Source: JAOPZW01 sp963835295 (GTDB taxonomy: Bacteria > Actinomycetota > Thermoleophilia > Solirubrobacterales > Solirubrobacteraceae). Taken from it: 64,000 nt of DNA. Positions 46,277 to 54,023 of the stretch are shown piece by piece. The notes beneath the pieces are model-generated. The model searched no databases, had not been told where the DNA came from, and saw nothing but the letters and a program-made list of their open reading frames with translations. Each line of letters starts with the position of its first letter. Position 1 is the stretch's first letter. Location: the NCBI GenBank assembly GCA_963835295.1, contig CAWIEX010000011.1:496001-560000 (forward strand), given 5' to 3'. The position numbers and the translations under genes are program-made.

Positions 46277-46309
46277 CGTGAAGTGGCTGTGAAAGAACGG
46301 TGAAGATCG
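46277..46309. promoter_or_regulatory. Candidate PHO box, three 11-bp repeats, divergent promoter
   Basis: CGTGAAGTGGC, TGTGAAAGAAC and GGTGAAGATCG stand head to tail without gaps, so GTGAA recurs every 11 bp. The site lies between the winged-helix gene (start 46244, minus) and the DUF47 gene (start 46346, plus), 33 bp and 37 bp from the two starts. It is the most regular of the four arrays. Confidence 0.65.
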
Positions 46310-46345
46310 CTGCCGGGAGGCCCCCCTCGGGCTAGGGTCGGCCGG

Positions 46346-46975
46346 ATGGCCTTGCTGCACCGGCCCAGCCCCGACATCGAGGTCCTCGCGCTCTTCGAGG
46401 AGAGCGGGCGCAACGTCGAGCGCGCCGCCCTGCTGCTCCGCGACCTGCTCGTCGACTACCCCGAGCGCGCCGACCTCGCACGCGAGCTCGTCCTCTGCGA
46501 GCACGAGGGCGACCGCATCGCGCACGACATCATCCACCGCCTCAAGAGGGGCGACGGCAGGGGCGCTCCGATAGACCCCATCGACGGCTACCAGCTGGCC
46601 ACCGCGCTCGACGACATCGTCGACTTCGCCGAGCAGGCCGCCGACAACATGGGCCTCTTCGGGGTCGAGGCGCCGATGGAGCAGGCCTCGCAGATGGGCG
46701 ACGTGCTCGTGGGCGCCGGCGAGCAGGTGGCCCGCGCGCTGCGCTCGCTGCGCACCGGCGCCGACCTCGCCCCCTACCTGGTGGAGATCCACCGCCTGGA
46801 GAACGAGGGGGACCGCATCAGCCGCGACGGCGTCGCGTCGCTGTTCGCCAACGGCATCGACCCGATGGTGGTCATCCGCTGGAAGGACATCTTCGCATCG
46901 CTGGAGGCGAGCGTCGACGCGTGCGAGCACGTCGCCCACGTGCTCGAGGGCATCAGCCTGCGCCGCCGCCCGTAG
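46346..46975 (+). CDS. DUF47/PhoU-like phosphate transport regulator
   Basis: This 209-residue all-helical protein matches the DUF47 (YkaA, Pit accessory) family. LALFEESGRNVERAALLLRD is at the start. ELVLCEHEGDRIAHDIIHRL carries the ExxxD metal motif, DGYQLATALDDIVDFAEQAA follows, and the second motif is IHRLENEGDRISRDGVASLF. DUF47 proteins are usually paired with a low-affinity PiT phosphate transporter, but none is adjacent. The upstream PHO-box-like array suggests phosphate control. ATG at 46346. Confidence 0.9.
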   Translation: MALLHRPSPDIEVLALFEESGRNVERAALLLRDLLVDYPERADLARELVLCEHEGDRIAHDIIHRLKRGDGRGAPIDPIDGYQLATALDDIVDFAEQAADNMGLFGVEAPMEQASQMGDVLVGAGEQVARALRSLRTGADLAPYLVEIHRLENEGDRISRDGVASLFANGIDPMVVIRWKDIFASLEASVDACEHVAHVLEGISLRRRP

Positions 46976-47012
46976 CCGTTTGGCCGGGCCTCGCAGCGGC
47001 TACGCCCCGAGC

Positions 47013-47597
47013 ATGTCGACCATCCCCGCCCCCTCCATGTCCCTCAGCCAGGCCGGACGCGCCGCCCACGACCTGGGCCTCGCCGGCCTGCTCGGCGGCA
47101 ACCTCTTCGGCCGTCTGGCCCTGCACCCGAGCGTGACCGCGATCTCCGATCAGTCCGAGCGCGGGAAGGTGGTCAACGCCGCGTGGCGGCGCTATGGCGT
47201 CGTGAACTCGATCTCGCTGCTGGCCGTGGGCACGGGGTGGCTGGGCGCGCGCGCCAACGAGGCGGCTGATCGCCGGCTCTCGCCCGAGGAGCGCCGCCTG
47301 GCGCGGGCCAAGGACGTCCTCGTCGGCGTCGTTGCCGCCACCGGTCTGGCCTCGGCGATGCAGGGCATGCGCTTCGCGTCCCTGGCGCCTGGCGGAGCCG
47401 TGGCGCTGCGCGATGGCGACCACGTCGCCGCGGACGCCGGCTACGACGCACGCCGCGTCAAGCGCCGCCTCAACGCGCTCGGGGCCGCGTCGCTGGCGGC
47501 GGAGGCCGCGCTCGTCGCCGTGAACGCCGCGCTGAACCAGCGCAGCTTCCGGCGGCCGCCGGCGCGGCGCCTGCTGCCGCGCGTCGGCCGCGTCTGA
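47013..47597 (+). CDS. Hypothetical membrane-associated protein
   Basis: This 194-residue protein has weakly hydrophobic segments: AHDLGLAGLLGGNLFGRLAL, YGVVNSISLLAVGTGWLGA, DVLVGVVAATGLASAMQGM and ALGAASLAAEAALVAVNAAL. A basic tail follows (RRPPARRLLPRVGRV). The middle includes RRLSPEERRLARAKD. Similar proteins occur in actinobacteria, but I cannot name the family. The ATG at 47013 is preferred over an upstream in-frame TTG and a later ATG at 47037. It is 37 bp from the DUF47 gene and may be cotranscribed. Confidence 0.7.
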   Translation: MSTIPAPSMSLSQAGRAAHDLGLAGLLGGNLFGRLALHPSVTAISDQSERGKVVNAAWRRYGVVNSISLLAVGTGWLGARANEAADRRLSPEERRLARAKDVLVGVVAATGLASAMQGMRFASLAPGGAVALRDGDHVAADAGYDARRVKRRLNALGAASLAAEAALVAVNAALNQRSFRRPPARRLLPRVGRV

Positions 47598-47700
47598 GCT
47601 CCGCCGCGGAACTGCGCGCCTCACGCACCCGTACCTCTCGCGGCGGGTCTGCGGGCGGGTGCGGATGGCAAGCGGACGCGGCGAAGCGACGCTGTCGGCC

Positions 47701-48303
47701 ATGGCCACTGTCGACCTCTATTGGCTGCCCCTGGGTGCGGGCGGTCACTGCGTGCGCGTCAACGGGCGCGTCTACGAGGCGCTGGCGGCCCGCGTGCAGC
47801 GCCGAGCACCGTGCGACCTCTACCACTCCGCGCTCGAGGTGCAGGCGGATGGTCGGCGATGGGTGATCGAGATGGCGCCGATGTTCGACGGGCCGGCCGA
47901 TGAGCGCGGCGTCGTGGCTCAGGGCGCGGTCGGAGCCGCTTGGGCGGGTCGCTCGCGGTTCTTTCGTTATGGGATCCGCCAGTGGCAGGACGGACGCATA
48001 CCCGACGTCGACGAGGCGGTCGACAGCCCGCGCCGGCTGTCGTGCGATCTCGCTCGCGCCCGGCGCTTGCTCGATCTCGTACCGCAGGTCCCGATGGCGG
48101 TCTGGGGCCGCGACGGCTTGCAGACCGGCGACATGTGGAACTCCAACTCGGTGGTCGCCTGGCTGATCGCGCGCAGCGGCATCGGAGCCGAGGCCATCGC
48201 GCCGCCGGCCGGAGGGCGCGCACCGGGCTGGCGCGCCGGTCTCGTCGTCGCCCGGAGGCAGGAACGGCCCGTCGAGGACCACCGCGTCCGGACGCCCGCC
48301 TGA
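47701..48303 (+). CDS. Conserved hypothetical protein, possible papain-like fold
   Basis: This 200-residue soluble protein begins VDLYWLPLGAGGHCVRVNGR, then APCDLYHSALEVQADGRRW, VIEMAPMFDG, and near the C-terminus LQTGDMWNSNSVVAWLIARS. A Gly-His near the start, a central YHSALEV strand and a late WNSNS helix would fit a circularly permuted papain-like or LRAT-like fold. The active-site assignment is a guess. The ATG at 47701 places the conserved block at the N-terminus; an in-frame start at 47659 is possible. No operon partner is evident. Confidence 0.65.
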   Translation: MATVDLYWLPLGAGGHCVRVNGRVYEALAARVQRRAPCDLYHSALEVQADGRRWVIEMAPMFDGPADERGVVAQGAVGAAWAGRSRFFRYGIRQWQDGRIPDVDEAVDSPRRLSCDLARARRLLDLVPQVPMAVWGRDGLQTGDMWNSNSVVAWLIARSGIGAEAIAPPAGGRAPGWRAGLVVARRQERPVEDHRVRTPA

Positions 48304-48337
48304 CGGGCCGGTGGTCCCGCCGCTAGCGTGGCGGCGC

Positions 48338-49555
48338 GTGAGCGTCGTGTCGCACGCGCGGGCGGGTGCGCAGCGCTACCGGGCGCTGCTGGCCCTGCCG
48401 GGTGCCCGGGCGCCGGTCGTCCTGTCGGCCGCGGGGTCGATGCCGATCGGCATGTTCGGCCTCGGCATCCTGCTCCTCGCGCGCGACGCCACGGGCTCGT
48501 TCGCCGAGGCGGGGCGCGTGGTGGGCGCCTTCAGCGTGGCCAATGCGCTGGGCGCGGTTGCGCAGGGGCGGCTCATGGACCGCCTCGGGCAGACGCGCGT
48601 GCTGCGGGCCGCCGCCGGCGGGCACGTGCCCGCCCTGGTCGCGCTCGTGATCGCCGCGAACCGCGGGGCCCCGACCTGGCTCCTGGCGCTCTGCGCGCTG
48701 TGCGGCGGGGCGACCTTCCCGCAGGTTCCCGCCGCGATGCGCTCGTTGTGGAGCGCGCTGGCCGAGGACTCCCGTCAGCGCGAGACGGCCTACGCGATGG
48801 TGTCGATCGTCTTCGAGTTCGCGGTGGTCACGGCGCCGGCGCTCGTGGCCGCGATCGTCGCGGTCAGCTCGCCGCAGGTTGCGGTGCTGGTCGCGGCGGC
48901 GCTCGGGGCCGGCGCCTCGATCGCGTTCACGACGACGCCGGTCTCGCGCCGCTGGCGCGGGACGCCCCACGAGGTCGGCTGGCTCGGCCCGCTGGCAGCG
49001 CCGGGGATGCGCACGGTGTTCGGGGTGCTGGTGGCCTTCGGCACCGCCGTGGGGATCGTGCAGGTGGCGGTGCCCGCCTTCGCCGCGGACCGGGGCTCGG
49101 CCGCGGCCGGCGGCGTGCTGCTGGCGGCGCTCTCGGCGGGCAGCCTCGTCGGCGGCCTCGTCTACGGCGCGCGCTCGTGGCCGGGCTCGGCGCCGCGGCG
49201 GCTGGCGTTGCTGCTGCTCGGCCTCGGGGCGGCGTTCGCGCTGCTGGCGGTCGCCGGCACGCAGATCGGGCTCGCCGCGCTGCTCGTGCTCAGCGGCCTG
49301 CTGCTGGCCCCGACCACGGTCATCGGCTCGACGCTGCTCGACACCGTCGCCCCGGCGGGGACGGTGACCGAGGCGTTCACCGTCATGGTCATGGCCATCG
49401 TCGTCGGCACCGCCGTGGGCAACGCGGTGGGCGGGTCGATCGTCGACTCGGCCTCCTACGAGACCGCGGTGCTGTGGGCGGGTGCGGCCGCCGTCGCCGG
49501 CGCGGGGCTCACGCTGGCCCGGCGCCGGACGCTCGTCGCTGCGACGGCGGCGTGA
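48338..49555 (+). CDS. Major facilitator superfamily transporter
   Basis: This 405-residue protein has 12 hydrophobic segments in two halves, with the MFS loop 2-3 motif GRLMDRLGQTRVLRAAAGG. The second half repeats the pattern (VFGVLVAFGTAVGIVQVAVP, GVLLAALSAGSLVGGLVYGA). The substrate is not evident; sequence style suggests a drug or sugar efflux type. GTG at 48338 is chosen over one at 48311 that would start eight bases after the previous gene. Its 3' end overlaps the convergent YdeI-like gene by 47 bases. Confidence 0.85.
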   Translation: MSVVSHARAGAQRYRALLALPGARAPVVLSAAGSMPIGMFGLGILLLARDATGSFAEAGRVVGAFSVANALGAVAQGRLMDRLGQTRVLRAAAGGHVPALVALVIAANRGAPTWLLALCALCGGATFPQVPAAMRSLWSALAEDSRQRETAYAMVSIVFEFAVVTAPALVAAIVAVSSPQVAVLVAAALGAGASIAFTTTPVSRRWRGTPHEVGWLGPLAAPGMRTVFGVLVAFGTAVGIVQVAVPAFAADRGSAAAGGVLLAALSAGSLVGGLVYGARSWPGSAPRRLALLLLGLGAAFALLAVAGTQIGLAALLVLSGLLLAPTTVIGSTLLDTVAPAGTVTEAFTVMVMAIVVGTAVGNAVGGSIVDSASYETAVLWAGAAAVAGAGLTLARRRTLVAATAA

Positions 49556-50117
49556 GCGAGCGGATCGTCCGCCCCGCCGCGGAGTCCTCGATGAGCTGCT
49601 CCAGGCGCCGCTCGCGGGTCTGGGGGCGCTTGGCGCTGATGACCCAGTAGCTCGCGGTCCGCCGGTAGCCGGCGGGCTGGGCCTGGAACCACTTCCACGC
49701 GCCGGGGTTGGCCTTGAAGCGGCGCTCCTGCTCGGCATCGAGCTTGGCCGTCTTGCGCTGCTCGTAGGCGTAGATCGCGGTGCGGTCGTCGCTGCGGCGC
49801 TCGAAGGCGGCCACGCCCGCCGGGCTCATGAGCCCCAGCTCGCTGAGCTCACCCACGCGCCTCACGTTGACCGCGCTCCAGTTGCTGCGCTGCTTGCGCG
49901 GCGTGAAGCGGATCGTGTAGCTGTCGTCGCCGAGGCTGCGGCGCACGCCGTCGATCCAGCCGAAGCACAGTGCCTGGTCGACCGACTCGGGCCACGTGAT
50001 GCTGGGCCGCCCCGAGCCCTTCTTGTGGAAGCCGACGAGCAGCTCGGTCTCGGTGTCGTGGTGCGCCTCGAGCCAGGCGCGGAAGTCCTCGGGCGTGGCG
50101 AAGAAGGTGGGCTCCAT
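49509..50117 (-). CDS. YdeI/OmpD-associated family protein
   Basis: This 202-residue protein has the YdeI layout: TFFATPEDFRAWLEAHHDTE, ITWPESVDQALCFGWIDGVR, TIRFTPRKQRSNWSAVNVRR and the C-terminal RRTASYWVISAKRPQTRERR. Family members are linked to antimicrobial-peptide or bacteriocin tolerance in some bacteria; the molecular activity is unknown. The start ATG at 50117 fits the family N-terminus. Confidence 0.88.
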   Translation of the reverse strand: MEPTFFATPEDFRAWLEAHHDTETELLVGFHKKGSGRPSITWPESVDQALCFGWIDGVRRSLGDDSYTIRFTPRKQRSNWSAVNVRRVGELSELGLMSPAGVAAFERRSDDRTAIYAYEQRKTAKLDAEQERRFKANPGAWKWFQAQPAGYRRTASYWVISAKRPQTRERRLEQLIEDSAAGRTIRSLTPPSQRRASGAGPA

Positions 50118-50172
50118 CGCCGGGAAAGGCTAGCCCCGGCGATGGAGCCCGAGATGCTGGACCGCCCCGGGG

Positions 50173-51315
50173 TTACCGGGGGAGCGCGGTCACCGTGAAC
50201 GGCGGGGTGCTGGTGGCGAAGTCGGGATTGACCACGAGGTAGCGATCGCGGGCTCGCGCGATGGTCGACGGCCCCTGGAAGGAGTCGTCGGTGCGCTGGT
50301 CCTCGAGCCTGGCCTTGCGCCCGTCGTTGCGCAGGCCGAGGAAGTCGACGACGCCGTTGGGGAAGCCGTCGGCGGGGTTCGAGCCCTGCACGACGAGCAG
50401 GTCGCCGCGGTCGATGAGCAGGCCGTCGCCGCCCGTGAACGGGCCGTGCTTCTTGACCTGGACCTCGCGGATGGTGCGCGCGGCGTTGCCGTCCTTGCCC
50501 ACCTTGACGCGGAAGAGCTGCCCGGTGTCCGAGTCGACGACGATGAGCTTGTCGGCGCGCCGATCGCCGTGGTGGCCGTGACGGTCGCCGTGGTGGCGGC
50601 CCTGGTCGTCACCACGGTCGTCGTCGACCACGATGCCGTTGAGGTTGAACGCCGCCGGCGCGGCGTTGAAGGGGATCTCGGTGGACGTCGAGATGACGTC
50701 GGCGGGATCGATCGGCTTGGGCGCTGGCGTGCCGGCCGCGATCTCCTCCGCCGTCAGGTGATAGATCGCGGGGCGCTTGGAGTCGGTCGCGTACACGTCG
50801 CCGCGCCGAGTGACGTCGAGGTCGTTGACGAAGGTCGGCGAGCTGTCGCCGCCCTTGGTGTCGAACGTCGCCAGCAGCGTGCCGCTGGCGACGTCGTAGA
50901 CCTTGATCGTGCCGGTCGCGGCGCCGGCCGCGTACAGCCTTCCGTGCTGCACCTTCAGGCCGGTCGCCGACTGGCCCGCAGCGCCGGGGATGAAGACGGG
51001 CACCGGCGTCGCGGTGTCGCCCAGCTTGCCGCGGTAGATGCTGCCGTCGCCGGTGGCCGAGACGAAGAAGAAGCCGCTGCGCCTGTCGAAGGCCACGCCC
51101 TCGGGGTTGCCGTGCTGCGGCTCGGCCAGCGTGTAGATGTCCGCGGCGGCGTTGTCGCCGGCGTCGTGGTGGCCACCGTGCTCCTTGTGGGCACCGCCAC
51201 CGTCCCCGCCGCCGTCCTCGCCCCCCGGGCCGTGATCCGCAAAGGCCACCGCGCCGCCGCCGGTCAGGGCCGCCACGGCGAAGAGTGCCGCCATCACCCG
51301 CAAGATCTGTCGCAC
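50173..51315 (-). CDS. Secreted His-rich beta-propeller protein
   Basis: This 380-residue protein has a signal peptide (RQILRVMAALFAVAALTGGG, cleavage after AVAFA) and a Gly/His/Asp-rich linker (HGPGGEDGGGDGGGAHKEHG). Propeller-like blades follow: PEGVAFDRRSGFFFVSATGD, GLKVQHGRLYAAGAATGTI, FVNDLDVTRRGDVYATDSK and DGLLIDRGDLLVVQGSNP. A second His/Asp-rich insert (GDDQGRHHGDRHGHHGDRR) lies near residue 235. It resembles SMP-30/lactonase-like proteins, but no catalytic set was identified. The His-rich inserts could bind metal. Confidence 0.78.
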   Translation of the reverse strand: MRQILRVMAALFAVAALTGGGAVAFADHGPGGEDGGGDGGGAHKEHGGHHDAGDNAAADIYTLAEPQHGNPEGVAFDRRSGFFFVSATGDGSIYRGKLGDTATPVPVFIPGAAGQSATGLKVQHGRLYAAGAATGTIKVYDVASGTLLATFDTKGGDSSPTFVNDLDVTRRGDVYATDSKRPAIYHLTAEEIAAGTPAPKPIDPADVISTSTEIPFNAAPAAFNLNGIVVDDDRGDDQGRHHGDRHGHHGDRRADKLIVVDSDTGQLFRVKVGKDGNAARTIREVQVKKHGPFTGGDGLLIDRGDLLVVQGSNPADGFPNGVVDFLGLRNDGRKARLEDQRTDDSFQGPSTIARARDRYLVVNPDFATSTPPFTVTALPR

Positions 51316-51372
51316 GTCAACGCTCCTTGGTAGGTCGCTTCCACCAACTGTGACCGACGTCGGCTGCCAGCG

Positions 51373-51546
51373 TCACGCTCCGGGCTTGACCAGCCGCCCG
51401 CTTCCCCTCGGCGCCGTGGCCGCGAGCCGCCGCCGGCCGACCGGCAGACCGAAGGCGCCGCGCCGCGTTTGCCGCGGGCACGTCGCGAAGGGCGAGCCGT
51501 CGCCCGACGACCCGTCGGCACCGCAGGTCAAGTAGGCAGGAGTCAT
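51373..51546 (-). CDS. Possible small Arg/Gly-rich protein
   Basis: A 57-codon frame starts at ATG 51546, 20 bases after the GntR stop, with a weak GGGCG upstream. It reads TPAYLTCGADGSSGDG and ends ATAPRGSGRLVKPGA. No family resemblance and ordinary GC-rich composition leave it doubtful. It occupies most of the 251-bp gap between GntR and the secreted propeller gene. Confidence 0.25.
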   Translation of the reverse strand: MTPAYLTCGADGSSGDGSPFATCPRQTRRGAFGLPVGRRRLAATAPRGSGRLVKPGA

Positions 51547-51566
51547 CGCGCCCTGCGCGTCTGGCC

Positions 51567-52208
51567 TCAGGCGCCGGGGCGCAGGGCGCGCAGCGCCTGC
51601 GCCATGTGCTCGCGCAGGACGTCGGGCCCCTCGCGCTCGATCGCGCGCACCAGCGCGACGTGGTCGGCGCCCACCTGCTCCTTCGTCCACACCGGCTTGA
51701 GCTGGCTGACGAAGAGGGCGATCTCGGTGCTCAGCGCGGCGTAGGCGCGCTCGAGGCGCGGGGCATGGCCCGCGGCGACGAGGCCGGAGTGGACCGCGTG
51801 GTGGGCGCGGGAGATCTCGCTCCAGGTCGAGCGCCGTCGCAGCGCGAGGCGCTGCAGGCGCTGCGCCGCCTCGTGCACGGCGGCGGGCAGCCGGCCGTCT
51901 CCGCGCTCCAGGGCGAGATGCGCGCCCTCGCGCTCGAGCGCCAGGCGCAGCTTGAAGAGCTCGGTCAGCTCGTCGCCCGAAAGGGCCGCCACGCGCGCCC
52001 CGCGGTTGGGCTCGACCAGCACCAGCCCCTCGACCTCCAGCTGGCGCAGGGCGGCGCGCAGCGTGTGGCGGGCGACCTCGTAGGCCTCGACCAGCTCGCG
52101 CTCGATCAGTCGCTGGCCGGGCTCGAGGTCCCCGGCGAGGATGCGCTCGCGCAGGACGACCGTCAGCTGGTCGACCGTCGAGGCGCGGCGCAGCGCCGTG
52201 GCGCTCAT
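51567..52208 (-). CDS. GntR-family regulator with FCD domain
   Basis: This 213-residue repressor-type protein has a winged helix (VLRERILAGDLEPGQRLIER, ELVEAYEVARHTLRAALRQL, VEGLVLVEPNRGARVAALSG). An all-helical FCD ligand domain follows (LFKLRLALEREGAHLALERG, AHHAVHSGLVAAGHAPRLER, DHVALVRAIEREGPDVLREH) whose His residues usually hold a metal. FadR-type regulators respond to small acids. No obvious target gene is adjacent. A dyad upstream suggests autoregulation. Confidence 0.9.
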   Translation of the reverse strand: MSATALRRASTVDQLTVVLRERILAGDLEPGQRLIERELVEAYEVARHTLRAALRQLEVEGLVLVEPNRGARVAALSGDELTELFKLRLALEREGAHLALERGDGRLPAAVHEAAQRLQRLALRRRSTWSEISRAHHAVHSGLVAAGHAPRLERAYAALSTEIALFVSQLKPVWTKEQVGADHVALVRAIEREGPDVLREHMAQALRALRPGA

Positions 52209-52256
52209 GCCGCCGCCCTTGCCGGCCGAGCGAGCAGGATCTCCAGGCGCGCGGAC

Positions 52257-52278
52257 ATTGTTCGATTGTTGAACAATC
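52257..52278. promoter_or_regulatory. Dyad operator upstream of GntR gene
   Basis: GATTGTTGAACAATC (52264-52278) is a perfect palindrome around a central G. A further ATTGTTC at 52257 also pairs with GAACAAT, giving two overlapping dyads. The block is AT-rich in otherwise GC-rich DNA and lies 49-70 bp upstream of the regulator start. Its TTGT/ACAA core fits FadR-type GntR operators. Confidence 0.6.
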
Positions 52279-52368
52279 TAGCCCGAGTGTCAAGGGTGCG
52301 GCGCCCGCGCCGTGGACGAGCGGGCCGCGCGGCCCCACGGCGAGCCGCGTCATAGTCCCGTGGCGGCC

Positions 52369-53079
52369 ATGCCCGCCACCCGCCTCACGCTCGTCACCCT
52401 TGCGGCGATCGCTCTGCTCGCCGCGACCGCCCGCGCCGACTCGACCGGCCTCGTCAGCGCGCGGGTCGGTCAGCCGCCGCTCTCGGACGCGGCGGCGGCC
52501 AAGAAGGTCAAGCGCAGCTCCTTCGAGCCCCGGCCGGCCAACGCGAGCGCGACGCATCGCGTCCCCACGAGCGCGCAGCTGAGCGCCTTCCACCGCCAGA
52601 GCGACCAGCCCTACTCGCACTGGGTCACCGGCCGCTTTCGCGGCACGACCGACGAGGTCATGCAGTGGGCGGGCGCGAAGTGGGGCCTCGCCCCCGACCT
52701 CGTGCGCGCGGTGGCGGCCAAGGAGACCTGGTGGCGCATGAGCCATGTCGGCGACGACGGCGACAGCTTCGGCCTCTTCCAGGTCCGCCGCCCCTACCAC
52801 TGCCGCGGCACGCGCATCTGCGGCCTCTTCCGCCACGACGCCGCGCTCAACGCCGACTACTGGGCCTCGATCATCCGCTCCTACTTCGATGGCCGGCAGA
52901 CGTGGCTGAGCACCGTCGCGGGCAACGGCGCGCCCTACGCCGCCGGCGATCTGTGGGGCTCGATCGGAGCGTGGTTCTCCGGGCGCTGGCACGACGCCGG
53001 CGCCGAGGGCTACGTAGTGGCCGTCAAGGACTACATGGCGCGGCGGGTGTGGCGGACGCGGGACTTCGCCGGCGGCTGA
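52369..53079 (+). CDS. Secreted lytic-transglycosylase-like protein
   Basis: This 236-residue protein has a signal peptide (RLTLVTLAAIALLAATARAD) and a C-terminal lysozyme-like domain. WGLAPDLVRAVAAKETWWRM supplies the likely catalytic Glu in AKETWW, and GDDGDSFGLFQVRRPYHC matches the G-x-FQV segment of SLT proteins. NADYWASIIRSYFDG follows. Two Cys (YHCRGTRICG) may form a disulfide. It probably cleaves cell-wall glycan, though the domain is divergent. ATG at 52369. Confidence 0.75.
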   Translation: MPATRLTLVTLAAIALLAATARADSTGLVSARVGQPPLSDAAAAKKVKRSSFEPRPANASATHRVPTSAQLSAFHRQSDQPYSHWVTGRFRGTTDEVMQWAGAKWGLAPDLVRAVAAKETWWRMSHVGDDGDSFGLFQVRRPYHCRGTRICGLFRHDAALNADYWASIIRSYFDGRQTWLSTVAGNGAPYAAGDLWGSIGAWFSGRWHDAGAEGYVVAVKDYMARRVWRTRDFAGG

Positions 53080-53108
53080 AAGCGCGGCAGCAGCAGGTCA
53101 CAGCGCGC

Positions 53109-54020
53109 TCAGCGCAGCTCGCGCAGGAGCGCGCGCATGTCGGCCACCGGCCCCAGGTGCCGCAGCTTGTCGGGGTTGGCGATCGCGCTCACGCCCTGGA
53201 TCTGGCCCTCCGCCACGTCGAGGACCAGCACGCTGAGCAGCCTGCCCTCGCGGTCGAAGAACAGCGCGCCTGGTTGCCCGTTGACCTCCTCGCGGCGCGT
53301 GGTGAAGGCGTCGACGCGGGCCAGGGCGCGCAGCCCCGAGATCAGCAGGCGCGCCACCTTCGCGCGGCCGTGGATCGCCCGTGGTGCGGCGGGCGCCTTG
53401 CCGCCGCCGTCGCCGCGGAAGACGACGTCGTGGGCCAGGAGCTCCTCCAGCCCTTGAAGATCGCCCTCCTCGGCGGCCGCGAAGAAGCGGGTCGCGAGCT
53501 CCTCCTGCTGCTCGCGCGAGGCCTCGAATCGCGGGCGCCGCTCCTCCACGTGGCGGCGGGCGCGTGTGACGAGCTGGCGGGCGTTCTGCTCGCTGGTGCC
53601 GACGACCTCCGCGATCCCTTCGTAGGGCTCGTCGAACACCTCGCGCAGCAGGAACGCGGCGCGCTGCTCGGGCGACAGGCTCTCGAGCAGCACGAGGAAG
53701 GAGAGCGACAGCGAGTCCGCCATCTCGGCCTTGCGCGCGGGATCGTCGTCAGCGCTCGCCACGAGCGGCTCCGGCAGCCACTGGCCCACATAGGTCTCGC
53801 GCCGGACCGCCGCCGAGCGTAGGTGGTCGAGCGCGAGCCGCGAGACCACCGTCGACAGGTAGGCGCGCGGCGACTCGATCCGCTCGCCGCCCTCGCGCGC
53901 TCGGTGCAGGCGGAGCAAGCCCTCCTGCACCAGGTCCTCCGCCTCGCTCACGCTGCCGAGCATCCGGTAGGCGATCGCGAACGCCGACCGGCGCAGCTCG
54001 TTGAACTCCTCCTCGGTCAT
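53109..54020 (-). CDS. ECF41-family RNA polymerase sigma factor
   Basis: This 303-residue protein has sigma region 2 (RRSAFAIAYRMLGSVSEAED, LVQEGLLRLHRAREGGERIE) and region 4 (FLVLLESLSPEQRAAFLLRE, YEGIAEVVGTSEQNARQLVT). A C-terminal SnoaL-like domain follows. Three ECF41 marks are present: WLPEP in the linker, DGGGK near residue 225 and NPDKL near the end. In this family the C-terminal domain tunes activity instead of an anti-sigma factor, and the target is usually an adjacent oxidoreductase or epimerase gene. That gene lies immediately upstream (54024-54986), four bases away. Confidence 0.93.
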   Translation of the reverse strand: MTEEEFNELRRSAFAIAYRMLGSVSEAEDLVQEGLLRLHRAREGGERIESPRAYLSTVVSRLALDHLRSAAVRRETYVGQWLPEPLVASADDDPARKAEMADSLSLSFLVLLESLSPEQRAAFLLREVFDEPYEGIAEVVGTSEQNARQLVTRARRHVEERRPRFEASREQQEELATRFFAAAEEGDLQGLEELLAHDVVFRGDGGGKAPAAPRAIHGRAKVARLLISGLRALARVDAFTTRREEVNGQPGALFFDREGRLLSVLVLDVAEGQIQGVSAIANPDKLRHLGPVADMRALLRELR

Positions 54021-54023
54021 CGC

